Shown here piece by piece: positions 7,461-15,785 of a stretch of 64,000 nucleotides of DNA. This DNA comes from Actinoallomurus sp050942425 (GTDB lineage Bacteria > Actinomycetota > Actinomycetes > Streptosporangiales > Streptosporangiaceae): contig NZ_CP192063.1 in NCBI RefSeq assembly GCF_050942425.1, forward strand, positions 6,014,001-6,078,000, given 5' to 3'. The position numbers were made by a program, and so were the translations under genes. Below the pieces are notes generated by a model that saw only the letters and a list, made by a program, of their open reading frames with translations, made no database searches and had not been told where the DNA came from. Numbering within the stretch: the first letter of the stretch is position 1; each line of letters begins with the position of its first letter.

Positions 7461-8173
7461 TCGCTTACCTGCGGCTGGAGCTGCGGCGCACGATCCGCGA
7501 CTTCGGCTACCTGATCATGACGCTGGCCGCGCCGCTGGCGCTGTACCTGCTGTTCAACAGCGGGGGGCATCATTCCAGGACCGACGCGGTCCACAGCATG
7601 ATCGCGATGGCGGGCTTCGGCGCGCTGGGTGCGGTGATGTCGAGTTCGGGCGCGGTCTCGGAGGACAAGCGGGCCGGCTGGCTGCGGCAGCTGCGGTTGA
7701 CGCCGCTGCGGCCCGCGACGGTCGTGGTGGGGCGGGGCGTGAACATCATGACGCTGGCGCTGCCCGCGATCCTGGCCGTGTGCCTGGTCGCCGGGATCGT
7801 CAACGGGGTCGGCCTGGGCGCCGCCAACTGGGCCGGGATGGTGGCGCTGCTGTGGGTCGGCGTCGCCCCGATCGCCATGCTGTGCCTCGGCATGGGCTAC
7901 CTGTTCGACGCCGCGAAGGCCCAGGCCGCCGGTCTGGTGGTCTACCTGGTGCTGTCCATTGTCGGCGGGCTGTTCGCGCCGGTCGATTCCCTGCCGACCT
8001 GGCTGAAGCCTTTCTCGAAACTGACGCCGACTTATCGATACACCGAACTTTCCCAGGATTTGGCCCTGGGTAAAGGGCTGTCGGCGGCGAGCGTCGGCGT
8101 GCTGGCCGCCTGGGCTGCGGCATTCGCGCTGTTCGCGGCGTTCGGATACCGCAAGGGCGGGCGCGCGGCGTGA
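7457..8173 (+). CDS. ABC-2 type exporter permease 1
   Basis: 238 residues with six predicted membrane helices (for example LIMTLAAPLALYLLF, LALPAILAVCLVAGIV, MVALLWVGVAPIAMLCLG). It begins inside the ATPase stop (ATGA overlap), so the two are translationally coupled partners. The EDKRAGWLRQLRLTPLRP loop before the third helix is typical of ABC-2 permeases of the DrrB/NodJ kind. The likely substrate is the polyketide or an intermediate, by position only. Confidence 0.86.
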   Translation: MIAYLRLELRRTIRDFGYLIMTLAAPLALYLLFNSGGHHSRTDAVHSMIAMAGFGALGAVMSSSGAVSEDKRAGWLRQLRLTPLRPATVVVGRGVNIMTLALPAILAVCLVAGIVNGVGLGAANWAGMVALLWVGVAPIAMLCLGMGYLFDAAKAQAAGLVVYLVLSIVGGLFAPVDSLPTWLKPFSKLTPTYRYTELSQDLALGKGLSAASVGVLAAWAAAFALFAAFGYRKGGRAA

Positions 8174-8319
8174 CCGGGTAATCGCTCGCCGTCGATGGGT
8201 CTCCGCACGGAAATCGAATACCGGCGTAGTGGTAATACGCCGCAGACTTGACTGGTGACTTATGCGAAGCTCGCAAAGGTTGTCATGCTATGTTGACGAT
8301 TAGCTGGTGAAGGGATGAG

Positions 8320-9540
8320 ATGTCGCGCAGGCAGAAAGACCCGATCACCGCTCTCATCGCCGGTCGTCCAGGGCCGCTGATCTACACTCTCCTCCTCGTC
8401 ATCGTCTCGGGCGCCGCCATGGACGTGCTCGGCGGCAAGGTCCGGCCGGCTCTGGTGGCCGCCGCGGGGCTCATCGGATTCGTCGGGCTCTACGTCGTCT
8501 GCTTCTGGTGCGTGTTCCGCAGCCAGGCGCGGCGTGGCCTGGCTGCGGCGGCGCTGGTGGCGCTGGGCCTGCTGACCGTCGCGCTGGCGTACGGGTTCGG
8601 CGGCCGGATGGTCGAGCTGTTCATGCCGCTGTCCATCGCGTGCGGCGCCGTCATGTTCCGGTGCGGTCTGCGGCAGCTTCCCGCGGCGCTCGGCGGCGTC
8701 TCCGCATGCGCGGGGCTGTGCGCCTTCACGCGCGGGGACGCCGGCGACGACGCCTTCACCATCGGCTACGCGACGTTGATCTCCGGAGTGGTGATCTACG
8801 CGATGCTGCGGATGCTGGCGGTGATCAACGAGCTCCGCGACGCGCGGGAGGAGCTGGCGCACGCGGCGGTGATGCGCGAGCGGCTGCGGTTCTCCCGCGA
8901 CCTGCACGACCTGCTCGGGCACACGCTGTCGCTGATCGTGGTCAAGGCGGAGGCGGTGCGGATGTTCATCACCCGTCAGCCGGACATCGCCGAGCGGCAC
9001 GCCACCGACATCGAGGAGGTCGGGCGCGGCGCGCTGGAGGAGGTGCGCGACGCCGTCGCCGGGTACCGGGCCAACCGGCTGGCCGACGAGGTCGACGGCG
9101 CCCGGTCCGCGCTCGCCGACGCGGGCGTGGAGGTGGTGGTGCACACCTGCGGCGAGCCGATGCCGCAGGCCGCGGACGAGGTGCTGAGCTGGGTGGTGCG
9201 CGAGGGCGTCACGAACGTCATCCGGCACAGCAAGGCCACGTCGTGTGAAATCGAGATCCGCTACGTTGACGGTCTCGCCTCGGCGCAGATCAGCGACGAC
9301 GGGGTCGGACCGGACCCGGGCTCCCCCGCCGGATACGGGTTGCGGGGGCTGGCCGAGCGGCTGGCGGCTGCGGGTGGCGGTGTGGAGACCTCGGCTCGGC
9401 GGGGAGGCGGCTTCTGCCTGACGGCGAGCATGCCCGTCGAGGGCGTTGGATTTGGAGGGGAGAGAGCTCTTGATTCGCGTGCTGCTCGCCGAGGATCAGC
9501 GGATGATGCGGGGCGCACTCGCGCAGCTCCTCGATCTTGA
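8320..9540 (+). CDS. sensor histidine kinase (HisKA_3/NarL-partner type)
   Basis: 406 residues. Residues 15-165 contain about five or six hydrophobic segments and no obvious extracellular sensor. A short coiled coil (165-190) leads to the H-box RFSRDLHDLLGHTLSLIVVK with His196, then an N-box EGVTNVIRHSKA and the G-box GLRGLAERLAAAGGG of the HATPase. The last 24 codons (FGGERALDSRAARRG and on) run 71 nt into the response regulator gene in a different frame and look like extra tail beyond the ATPase fold. The pair probably controls the flanking ABC exporters. Confidence 0.88.
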   Translation: MSRRQKDPITALIAGRPGPLIYTLLLVIVSGAAMDVLGGKVRPALVAAAGLIGFVGLYVVCFWCVFRSQARRGLAAAALVALGLLTVALAYGFGGRMVELFMPLSIACGAVMFRCGLRQLPAALGGVSACAGLCAFTRGDAGDDAFTIGYATLISGVVIYAMLRMLAVINELRDAREELAHAAVMRERLRFSRDLHDLLGHTLSLIVVKAEAVRMFITRQPDIAERHATDIEEVGRGALEEVRDAVAGYRANRLADEVDGARSALADAGVEVVVHTCGEPMPQAADEVLSWVVREGVTNVIRHSKATSCEIEIRYVDGLASAQISDDGVGPDPGSPAGYGLRGLAERLAAAGGGVETSARRGGGFCLTASMPVEGVGFGGERALDSRAARRGSADDAGRTRAAPRS

Positions 9541-10075
9541 ACGGGACATCGAGGTCGTCGCCGAGACCGGTAGCGGCGACGAGGTGCTCCCCCTGGCCCT
9601 GCGGCATCGTCCCGACGTCGCCGTGCTGGACATCGAGATGCCGGTGCGCAGCGGGCTGGAGGCCGCCGCGGACCTGCGCGACGACCTGCCCGACTGCCGG
9701 GTGCTCATCGTGACGACGTTCGGCGGGCCCGGTCATCTGCGCCGGGCCCTGCAGGTGGGGGCGAGCGGCTTCTTGGCCAAGGACGGGCCGGTCGGGCGGC
9801 TGGCCGAGGCGATCCGCCGGGTCAAGCAGGGCGAGCAGGCCATCGACCCGGCGCTGGCCGTGGACGCGCTGACTCTGGCGCCCTGCCCGCTGACCAACCG
9901 GGAGCGTGAGGTGCTCGTCGTGGCGGCCGACGGCGCCCCGGTCGCCGAGCTCGCCCAGCGCCTGTGCCTGTCCGAGCGGACGGTGCGCAACCACCTTTCG
10001 GCCGCCATTCAGAAGACCGGTGCCCGGAACAGAATGGAGGCCGTCGCCAAGGCGCGTCACAACGGCTGGCTGTGA
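9470..10075 (+). CDS. LuxR/NarL-family response regulator, TTG start
   Basis: 201 residues. The TTG at 9470 is preferred because GGAGGGGAGAG sits at the right distance and the protein then starts MIRVLLAEDQRMMRG, the normal receiver start; another TTG at 9446 would overlap that site. Asp54 in AVLDIEMPVRSG is the phospho-acceptor, and FLAKDGPV carries the conserved lysine. The C-terminal LuxR helix-turn-helix reads LTNREREVLVVAADG and CLSERTVRNHLSAAIQKTGA. Partner of the overlapping histidine kinase. Targets are likely the adjacent ABC genes. Confidence 0.9.
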   Translation: MIRVLLAEDQRMMRGALAQLLDLERDIEVVAETGSGDEVLPLALRHRPDVAVLDIEMPVRSGLEAAADLRDDLPDCRVLIVTTFGGPGHLRRALQVGASGFLAKDGPVGRLAEAIRRVKQGEQAIDPALAVDALTLAPCPLTNREREVLVVAADGAPVAELAQRLCLSERTVRNHLSAAIQKTGARNRMEAVAKARHNGWL

Positions 10076-10119
10076 CCGCCCGTGGCGCAGGCCCGCGGTT
10101 CGCACGCCCCGATCGAGGC

Positions 10120-10151
10120 TCGAGGGGTATTCGACATCCACTCCTTAGCGT
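10120..10151 (+). promoter_or_regulatory. candidate SARP-dependent promoter before ABC exporter 2
   Basis: TCGAGGG at 10120 and TCGACAT at 10131 are direct repeats 11 bp apart; another TCGAG lies at 10113. A -10 hexamer TAGCGT starts exactly 8 bp after the second repeat, the spacing reported for DnrI-type SARP promoters. This is the best of the four candidate boxes. Confidence 0.6.
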
Positions 10152-10193
10152 CGGTGCGGTTGATATGACCGACTTTTCGGGAGTGTGCCGCCC

Positions 10194-11141
10194 ATGGCCG
10201 ATGCAGCGATCAGGACCGTAGGGCTCTCCAAGACCTATTCCAACGGCCGGGTGGCGGCCGTGTCCGAACTGGACCTTGAAATCCCGCCCGGCGAGTTCTT
10301 CGGGCTGCTCGGCCCCAACGGGGCGGGAAAATCCACCACGATCGGGATGCTCGTCACCCGGATCAGGCCGACGAACGGCAGCGCCTACGTCGCCGGAATC
10401 GACGTCATGCGCCGGCCCGTCGAGGCCAAGCGGCGGATCGCCGTCGTCTCGCAGAACGTCACCCTCGACCGGTCGCTCACCATCGCCCAGAACCTGGAGC
10501 TGCGCGGCCGGCTGTTCGGGATGAGCGGCCGGCAGGCCCGCCGCCGCTGCGCCGAGCTGCTGGAGCAGTTCGACCTGGCCGACCGGGGCTCGGCGAAGGT
10601 CGGCTGGGTGTCGGGGGGCCAGGCCCGCCGCATCATGATCGCCCGGGCGCTGATGCACCGCCCCGAGGTCCTCTTCCTCGACGAGCCGACCTCCGGCATC
10701 GACCCGCAGACCCGCGTCAACCTGTGGACCGCCCTGCGGGCCCTGCACGCGTCCGGCCAGACCATCCTGCTCACCACCCACTACCTGGAGGAGGCCGACG
10801 CGCTGTGCGACCGGGTCGGCGTCGTGGACAAGGGCCGGCTGCTGGCCTGCGACACCGCCGACGGCCTGAAGGCCGCCGCCGGCGCGGACACCGTACTGGC
10901 GGTCGAGTTCGACGGCGACGCCGAGCCGGTGGTCGCCGACGTGGAACGGCTCAGCGGGACGACCCGGGTCCTCGCCGACGGAAGCCGCCTGCGCGTGCAC
11001 ACCACCAAACCGGACGGGATCCTCGGCGACCTGGTCAACGTGTCCGCCTACCACGGGCTGTCCATCAGGAACGCCGCGGCGACCCCGCCCAGCCTGGAGA
11101 CCGCCTTCCTCACCCTGACCGGAAGGGAGTACAGCCGATGA
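10194..11141 (+). CDS. ABC exporter ATP-binding subunit 2 (DrrA-like)
   Basis: 315 residues from the ATG at 10194, about 10 nt after CGGGAG; the GTG at 10185 is too close to that site. Walker A LGPNGAGKSTTIGML, signature VSGGQARRIMIARAL and Walker B VLFLDEPTSGID are intact, followed by TTHYLEEADALCDRV and a DrrA-type C-terminal domain. It is followed with ATGA overlap by its permease. It opens the operon that continues through the NRPS, reductase and two glycosyltransferases, so export or resistance is co-expressed with late biosynthesis. Confidence 0.9.
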   Translation: MADAAIRTVGLSKTYSNGRVAAVSELDLEIPPGEFFGLLGPNGAGKSTTIGMLVTRIRPTNGSAYVAGIDVMRRPVEAKRRIAVVSQNVTLDRSLTIAQNLELRGRLFGMSGRQARRRCAELLEQFDLADRGSAKVGWVSGGQARRIMIARALMHRPEVLFLDEPTSGIDPQTRVNLWTALRALHASGQTILLTTHYLEEADALCDRVGVVDKGRLLACDTADGLKAAAGADTVLAVEFDGDAEPVVADVERLSGTTRVLADGSRLRVHTTKPDGILGDLVNVSAYHGLSIRNAAATPPSLETAFLTLTGREYSR

Positions 11142-11980
11142 CCGCGCTCACCGCGCTCGAGGCACCCCCGGAGGCCCCCCGCAGCACCTTCACGCGCACC
11201 TTCGGCGTGCTGTGCCGGCGCGACGCCCTGCTGCTGCGCGAACAGCTGGTCACCTTCCTGCTGCGCACCATCATGCAGCCGCTCCTGATGACGTTCGTGT
11301 TCGCGTTCGTCCTGCCGAGCGTCGGCTCCGCGCCCCCCGGCCCGGCAGGCGGCGCCATGTCGTTCGCGACCGTCCTGGTGCCGGGGCTGGTCGCCATCAG
11401 CGCCACCACGCAGGCGATGAACGCCGCGATGACCCCGCTGCTGATCGAACTCGCCTACGACGACATCGAGGACCGGGTGCTGGCCCCGATACCGGTCTGG
11501 GTGGTGGCCGCGCAGAAGATCGTGTCGGCCGGCACCCAGGGGGTCCTGTCCGGCGCCCTGGTGTTCCCGATCGTGCTGACCGTGCACGCCAAGGGACAGG
11601 CCCCGCAGGTCCACGTGCACAACTGGCCCCTGTTCGTGGTCGTGCTCCTGCTGTCGGGGATGCTGGCGGCCAGCATCGGCCTGATCTTCGGCACCGCGTT
11701 CGACGCGATGAAGGCCAACGCCCTGTTCATGCTGTTCGCGCTGCCGCTGATGATGTTCGGCTGCGTCTACTTCACCTGGTCGGCGCTGCACACGATCCGC
11801 TGGCTGCAGATCGCGGTGCTGGCCAACCCGGTGGTCTACATGAGCGAGGGGCTGCGCGCCGCCCTCACCCCCCAGGTCGGTCACATGCCCACCTGGATCC
11901 TGCTCCTCGTGCTGACCGGCGGCCTGCTGGGGCTCGGCGGCCTGGCCACCCGCCTGTTCGTACGGCGCGTGCTCGCGTGA
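11138..11980 (+). CDS. ABC-2 type exporter permease 2 (DrrB-like)
   Basis: 280 residues; an N-terminal cytoplasmic segment (about 1-40) and six membrane helices such as TIMQPLLMTFVFAFVLPSVG and ALFMLFALPLMMFGCVYF. The start overlaps the ATPase stop (ATGA) and its own stop overlaps the NRPS start (GTGA), giving tight coupling. Its family is drug-export ABC-2 permease; substrate assignment to the cluster product is by context. Confidence 0.88.
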   Translation: MTALTALEAPPEAPRSTFTRTFGVLCRRDALLLREQLVTFLLRTIMQPLLMTFVFAFVLPSVGSAPPGPAGGAMSFATVLVPGLVAISATTQAMNAAMTPLLIELAYDDIEDRVLAPIPVWVVAAQKIVSAGTQGVLSGALVFPIVLTVHAKGQAPQVHVHNWPLFVVVLLLSGMLAASIGLIFGTAFDAMKANALFMLFALPLMMFGCVYFTWSALHTIRWLQIAVLANPVVYMSEGLRAALTPQVGHMPTWILLLVLTGGLLGLGGLATRLFVRRVLA

Positions 11981-14900
11981 GCGGCCACAACCCGGCGCCC
12001 CGCCCGTACCGGCGCGGCGGCACCGTGCACGAGATGTTCGGCTGGTGCGCGCGGCGGTGGCCCGGCGCGGTCGCGCTCGTGCACGGGGACCGCCGGGTGA
12101 CCTACGCCGAGCTGGACGCGGCCTCCGACGACTACGCCGTGGCGCTGGACGCCGAGGGCGTCGGCCCCGGCCGGCTCGTGCCCGTCCTGATGCCGCGCAC
12201 CCCGGAGTTCATCGCCGTCCTGCTCGCCGTCCTCAAACGCGGCGCGGCGTACGCGGCGCTCGACCGCGGCTGGCCCGCCGGCCGCCTCCGCGACCTGATC
12301 ACCCGGCTGGACGGCCCGGTCGTCGTGACCACCGACGTCGTGACCACCGGGGATCAGGCCTGGCCGCTGCCGTCGTGGCGGCCTCCGGCGGACGTGTGCG
12401 CCGCCGCGGCGGCGCATCGGCGTCCCGAACCGGTGAGCGTCGGCCCCCGCGACCCATCGGTCGTCTACTTCACCTCCGGGACGACGGGCGCGCCCAAGGG
12501 CGTCGTCTCCCCGCACGCGGGGACCGTACGGCTGTTCGACGAGTGCGCGTTCGCGCCGCTCGGGCCGGGCAGCGTCCTGGCGCAGGCCGCGCCGCCGCAG
12601 TGGGACGGGTTCGTCCTGGACCTGTGGGGCCCGCTGCTCACCGGTGGCACGTCCGTCCTCGTCGACGAGCCGATCGTCCCGCGGACCCTGCGCGAGCTCG
12701 TCGCCCGCGACGGCGTCAACGGGGCCTTCTTGACCACCGCCCTGTTCAACATGATCGTCGATGAGGACTCCGGCGCGTTCGAGGGCGTCGGGTGGGTCCT
12801 CATCGGCGGCGAACGGGTCTCCCCCGCCCACATCCGCCGGTTCCTGCGCCGCCATCCGGGCGCGACGCTGCACAACATGTACGGGCCGGTCGAGTGCGGC
12901 GTCGTCGTCACCGCGCACGACGTCCGCCCCACCGACTGCGACGACCCGGACGGCGTCCCCCTCGGCCGGGTGCTCGGCAACACCGAGGTGCACCTGATGG
13001 ACGGTGACCGGGTCTGCGCGGACGGCGAGGCCGGTGAGCTGTGCCTGGGCGGGGACGGGCTGGCCCTGGGCTACCTGGGCGACCCGGAGCTGACCACCCG
13101 CGCGTTCCCGCAGGTCACGGTGGACGGGGTCACGCGCCGGGTGTACCGCACGGGCGATCTGGGGCACTGGGCGGCCGACGGCACGCTGCGGTTCGGCGGG
13201 CGCGCCGACCGGCAGGTCAAGATCCGCGGGCACCGGATCGAGCCGGCGGAGATCGAACGCAACGCCGAGTCCGTCCCCGGCGTCACCGGCGCCGCCGTGC
13301 TCCCGGTGCGCGGGCCGGGCGGCGCGTGCAAGGACCTGGTCCTGTACTACGACGGGTCCGGCGCCGAGGAGACCGTCCGCAAGGAACTGGAGCGGCGGGT
13401 CCCGGAGTACCTGGTGCCCGGCCGGATCCGCCGGCTGCGGGCCCTGCCGCGGCTGGCCAACGGCAAGCTGGACCACCGCGCGCTGGAGCGGCTGACCAGG
13501 CCGGCGGACGCCCCAGCGGGCGGCGCGGAGCCGGTGACCGCCGGGGAGAAGGCCGTCGCGCGGCTGGTCGGCGAGGTCCTCGCGGCGCCGTCGGTCCCGC
13601 GCGACGTCCCGGTCTTCGCCCTGGGCGCCGACTCGCTGGACGCCGCGCGCCTGTGCGCGCGGATCGACGCCGAGTTCGGCGTGCCGATCCCGGTGTCGCA
13701 GGTGTTCCGGACGCCGACCGTGGCGGGCCTGGCCGGGTGGCTCGCCGGCGTCGAGGCCGGCGCGGGACGGCCGGCGCCGGCGGTTTCGGGCGGTGTGCCG
13801 CTGACCCCGCAGCAGCGCGCGCATCTGGACGATCCGGCGAACCTGTGCCGGCTGGTCTGGCGCGTCGGCGGAGAACTGGACGTGGCGGCCCTGGCCGCCG
13901 CGGTCGGGGACGTCCACCGTCGGCACGAGGCGCTGCACGCCCGGTACGGGGCCGCCGGGGAGCCGGTCGCGGTACCGGCGGCGGACCCGGGGCATCCGGA
14001 GTTCGTGCGGCTGCCCGGGTACCCCGACCCGCAGGCCGCCCTGACGGACGTGCTGTTCCGGCCGCTGGACATCTCGGCGGGCCGGGTATGGCGTGCCGTC
14101 GTGACGGGCGAGGGCGACCGCACGCTGGTCGGCGTCGCCGTCCACCACGTCGCCTTCGACGGAGCCGCCGAGAGCGTCCTCGCCGCCGACCTGGGCACCG
14201 CCTACCGGGCCCGGCGCGCCGGGCGGGCACCCGACTTCGGCGGCCCGGCGGCGTCCCTGGCCGACCTGGCCGCCGCCTACCACCGGGGCGTCGCGCTCGC
14301 CGACACCACCGCCCAGCTCGCCTACTGGGAGACCGAGCTGGCCGGCCTGACCGAAGCGGCGTTCCCCGGGCGCCTGACCTCCGAGGAGGCGGCGGGTCCC
14401 AAGCACCGCGCGACCCGCACGGTGGACGCGGCCGCCCTCGCCCCCTGGGAGGAGTACGTGCGCGGGCACGGCACCACCCGGCTGGTCTACCTGGCCGCCG
14501 CCTACGCCCGCGTGCTCCACACCCTCACCGGCCAAGGCGACGTCGCGATGGTCGTGCCGACCGCCCGGCGCGGCGGCCCGGCCGGCGTCACCTGCCGCGT
14601 CGACTCCCTGTGCCTGCGCGCCCGGGCCGGTGACTCCCTCGACACCGCCCGCGACACCGTCGGGCGGGCCCTCGCCGCCCAGGACGTGCCGTTCGCGGAG
14701 GTCGCGCAGAGCCTGTTCATGGCCGGGGACGGCGCGGCGCTGCTGAGCGCGCCGATGCTGCTGTACCAGGACGACCCGCCGCCGTCCCTGGACCTGCCCG
14801 GCTGCACCGCCGAGCTGGTGCGCCCCGACACGCCGACGACCTCCGCCGAGCTCGAGGCGGACGTACGGCCCGCCGGCGACGCCCTGACCATCACCGTCAC

Positions 14901-15003
14901 CGTGCGCACCGACCGCCTGCCGGCGCGGTACGCCGATGAGGTGGCCGCCGGGATCGGCCGCGTGCTCGCCGCGGGACCGGCCCCTCTCCTGTCCCGGAGG
15001 TGA
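11977..15003 (+). CDS. NRPS with A-PCP-C order
   Basis: 1008 residues from a GTG overlapping the permease stop. Residues 15-500 are an adenylation domain (FTSGTTGAPKGVVSPH from about 165, NMYGPVECGVVV, YRTGDLGHWAADG, catalytic lysine in LANGKLDHRAL). A carrier domain follows with LGADSLDAARL, pantetheine serine 553. Residues 610-1000 are a condensation domain with the intact motif HHVAFDG (723-729). The order A-PCP-C without any thioesterase or upstream module is unusual; the C domain probably passes the loaded amino acid to a hydroxyl or amine on the sugar or polyketide, or to another carrier. The amino acid cannot be predicted reliably by eye. Confidence 0.9.
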   Translation: MSGHNPAPRPYRRGGTVHEMFGWCARRWPGAVALVHGDRRVTYAELDAASDDYAVALDAEGVGPGRLVPVLMPRTPEFIAVLLAVLKRGAAYAALDRGWPAGRLRDLITRLDGPVVVTTDVVTTGDQAWPLPSWRPPADVCAAAAAHRRPEPVSVGPRDPSVVYFTSGTTGAPKGVVSPHAGTVRLFDECAFAPLGPGSVLAQAAPPQWDGFVLDLWGPLLTGGTSVLVDEPIVPRTLRELVARDGVNGAFLTTALFNMIVDEDSGAFEGVGWVLIGGERVSPAHIRRFLRRHPGATLHNMYGPVECGVVVTAHDVRPTDCDDPDGVPLGRVLGNTEVHLMDGDRVCADGEAGELCLGGDGLALGYLGDPELTTRAFPQVTVDGVTRRVYRTGDLGHWAADGTLRFGGRADRQVKIRGHRIEPAEIERNAESVPGVTGAAVLPVRGPGGACKDLVLYYDGSGAEETVRKELERRVPEYLVPGRIRRLRALPRLANGKLDHRALERLTRPADAPAGGAEPVTAGEKAVARLVGEVLAAPSVPRDVPVFALGADSLDAARLCARIDAEFGVPIPVSQVFRTPTVAGLAGWLAGVEAGAGRPAPAVSGGVPLTPQQRAHLDDPANLCRLVWRVGGELDVAALAAAVGDVHRRHEALHARYGAAGEPVAVPAADPGHPEFVRLPGYPDPQAALTDVLFRPLDISAGRVWRAVVTGEGDRTLVGVAVHHVAFDGAAESVLAADLGTAYRARRAGRAPDFGGPAASLADLAAAYHRGVALADTTAQLAYWETELAGLTEAAFPGRLTSEEAAGPKHRATRTVDAAALAPWEEYVRGHGTTRLVYLAAAYARVLHTLTGQGDVAMVVPTARRGGPAGVTCRVDSLCLRARAGDSLDTARDTVGRALAAQDVPFAEVAQSLFMAGDGAALLSAPMLLYQDDPPPSLDLPGCTAELVRPDTPTTSAELEADVRPAGDALTITVTVRTDRLPARYADEVAAGIGRVLAAGPAPLLSRR

Positions 15004-15005
15004 CC

Positions 15006-15770
15006 GTGGACCTGGGTCTTTCGGACAAGACGGTGCTGGTGACCGGCGCGACCGGCGGCATCGGGGAGGCGATCGCCCGCGCGTACGCCGCCGAGGGCGC
15101 ACGGGTCGCCGTGACCTACCACCTGCAGGCCGGCGAGGCGGACCGGCTCGCCGACGAGCTCGGCGGCCGGCGGGGCCGCGCGTTCGCGGTGCGGTACGCG
15201 CTGTCGGATCCGGACTCGCACGCCGCGGCGCTCGCCGCCGTCGCCGACCGGTGGGGCCACGGACCGGATGTCCTGGTGGCCAACGCGGTCCGCTGGGGAT
15301 CCCGCCCCCCGCGCGCGACGGCCTTCCCCGACGTCCCCGGCGAGGAATGGTCGGCGTTCGTCGTCGACAACCTGTCCCAGACCATCCGCACGGTGCAGGT
15401 CGCCGTGCCGGCGATGCAGAAGCGGGGATGGGGCCGGATCGTGCTGCTGTCGTCGCACCTGAGCCGCGACGGCGGCCACGGAATGGAGTTCTACGGCGCG
15501 GTCAAGGCCGGCCTGGAAGGGTTCGCCCGCAGTCTCGCCTGGGACGTGGGCACCGACGGCGTCCTGGTGAACGTGGTACGCCCCGGCGTCACCCTGACCG
15601 GCCGGGTACGGGCCAGGCTGCCGGAGGAGGCACGGGCCGCGGAGGTGAGCCGGACGCCGAGCGGGCGGCTCAGCGACCCCGAGGACGTGGCCGGCGCGGT
15701 GCTGTTCCTCGGCTCGGCGGCGAATCGCAACATCACCGGCGAGGTGCTGACCGTCAGCGGCGGCCGGTGA
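15006..15770 (+). CDS. short-chain dehydrogenase/reductase
   Basis: 254 residues from the GTG at 15006, 5 nt after GGAGG (the GTG at 15000 overlaps that site). The cofactor motif is VTGATGGIGEAIARAYA, the catalytic serine lies in IVLLSSHLSRDGG and the YGAVKAG motif supplies Tyr and Lys. The C-terminal NRNITGEVLTVSGGR is typical of FabG-like reductases. It lies between the NRPS and two glycosyltransferases. It could reduce a ketone on the polyketide or the 3-keto group of the sugar, for which no other enzyme is visible here; substrate is open. Confidence 0.85.
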   Translation: MDLGLSDKTVLVTGATGGIGEAIARAYAAEGARVAVTYHLQAGEADRLADELGGRRGRAFAVRYALSDPDSHAAALAAVADRWGHGPDVLVANAVRWGSRPPRATAFPDVPGEEWSAFVVDNLSQTIRTVQVAVPAMQKRGWGRIVLLSSHLSRDGGHGMEFYGAVKAGLEGFARSLAWDVGTDGVLVNVVRPGVTLTGRVRARLPEEARAAEVSRTPSGRLSDPEDVAGAVLFLGSAANRNITGEVLTVSGGR

Positions 15771-15785
15771 GGGACGGAGGAGACG

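Noticed and set aside
11881..15102. 1073-codon open frame antisense to the NRPS
   Set aside because: Arg/Gly/Pro-rich low-complexity translation with no motif; it mirrors the GC-biased third positions of the real NRPS gene.
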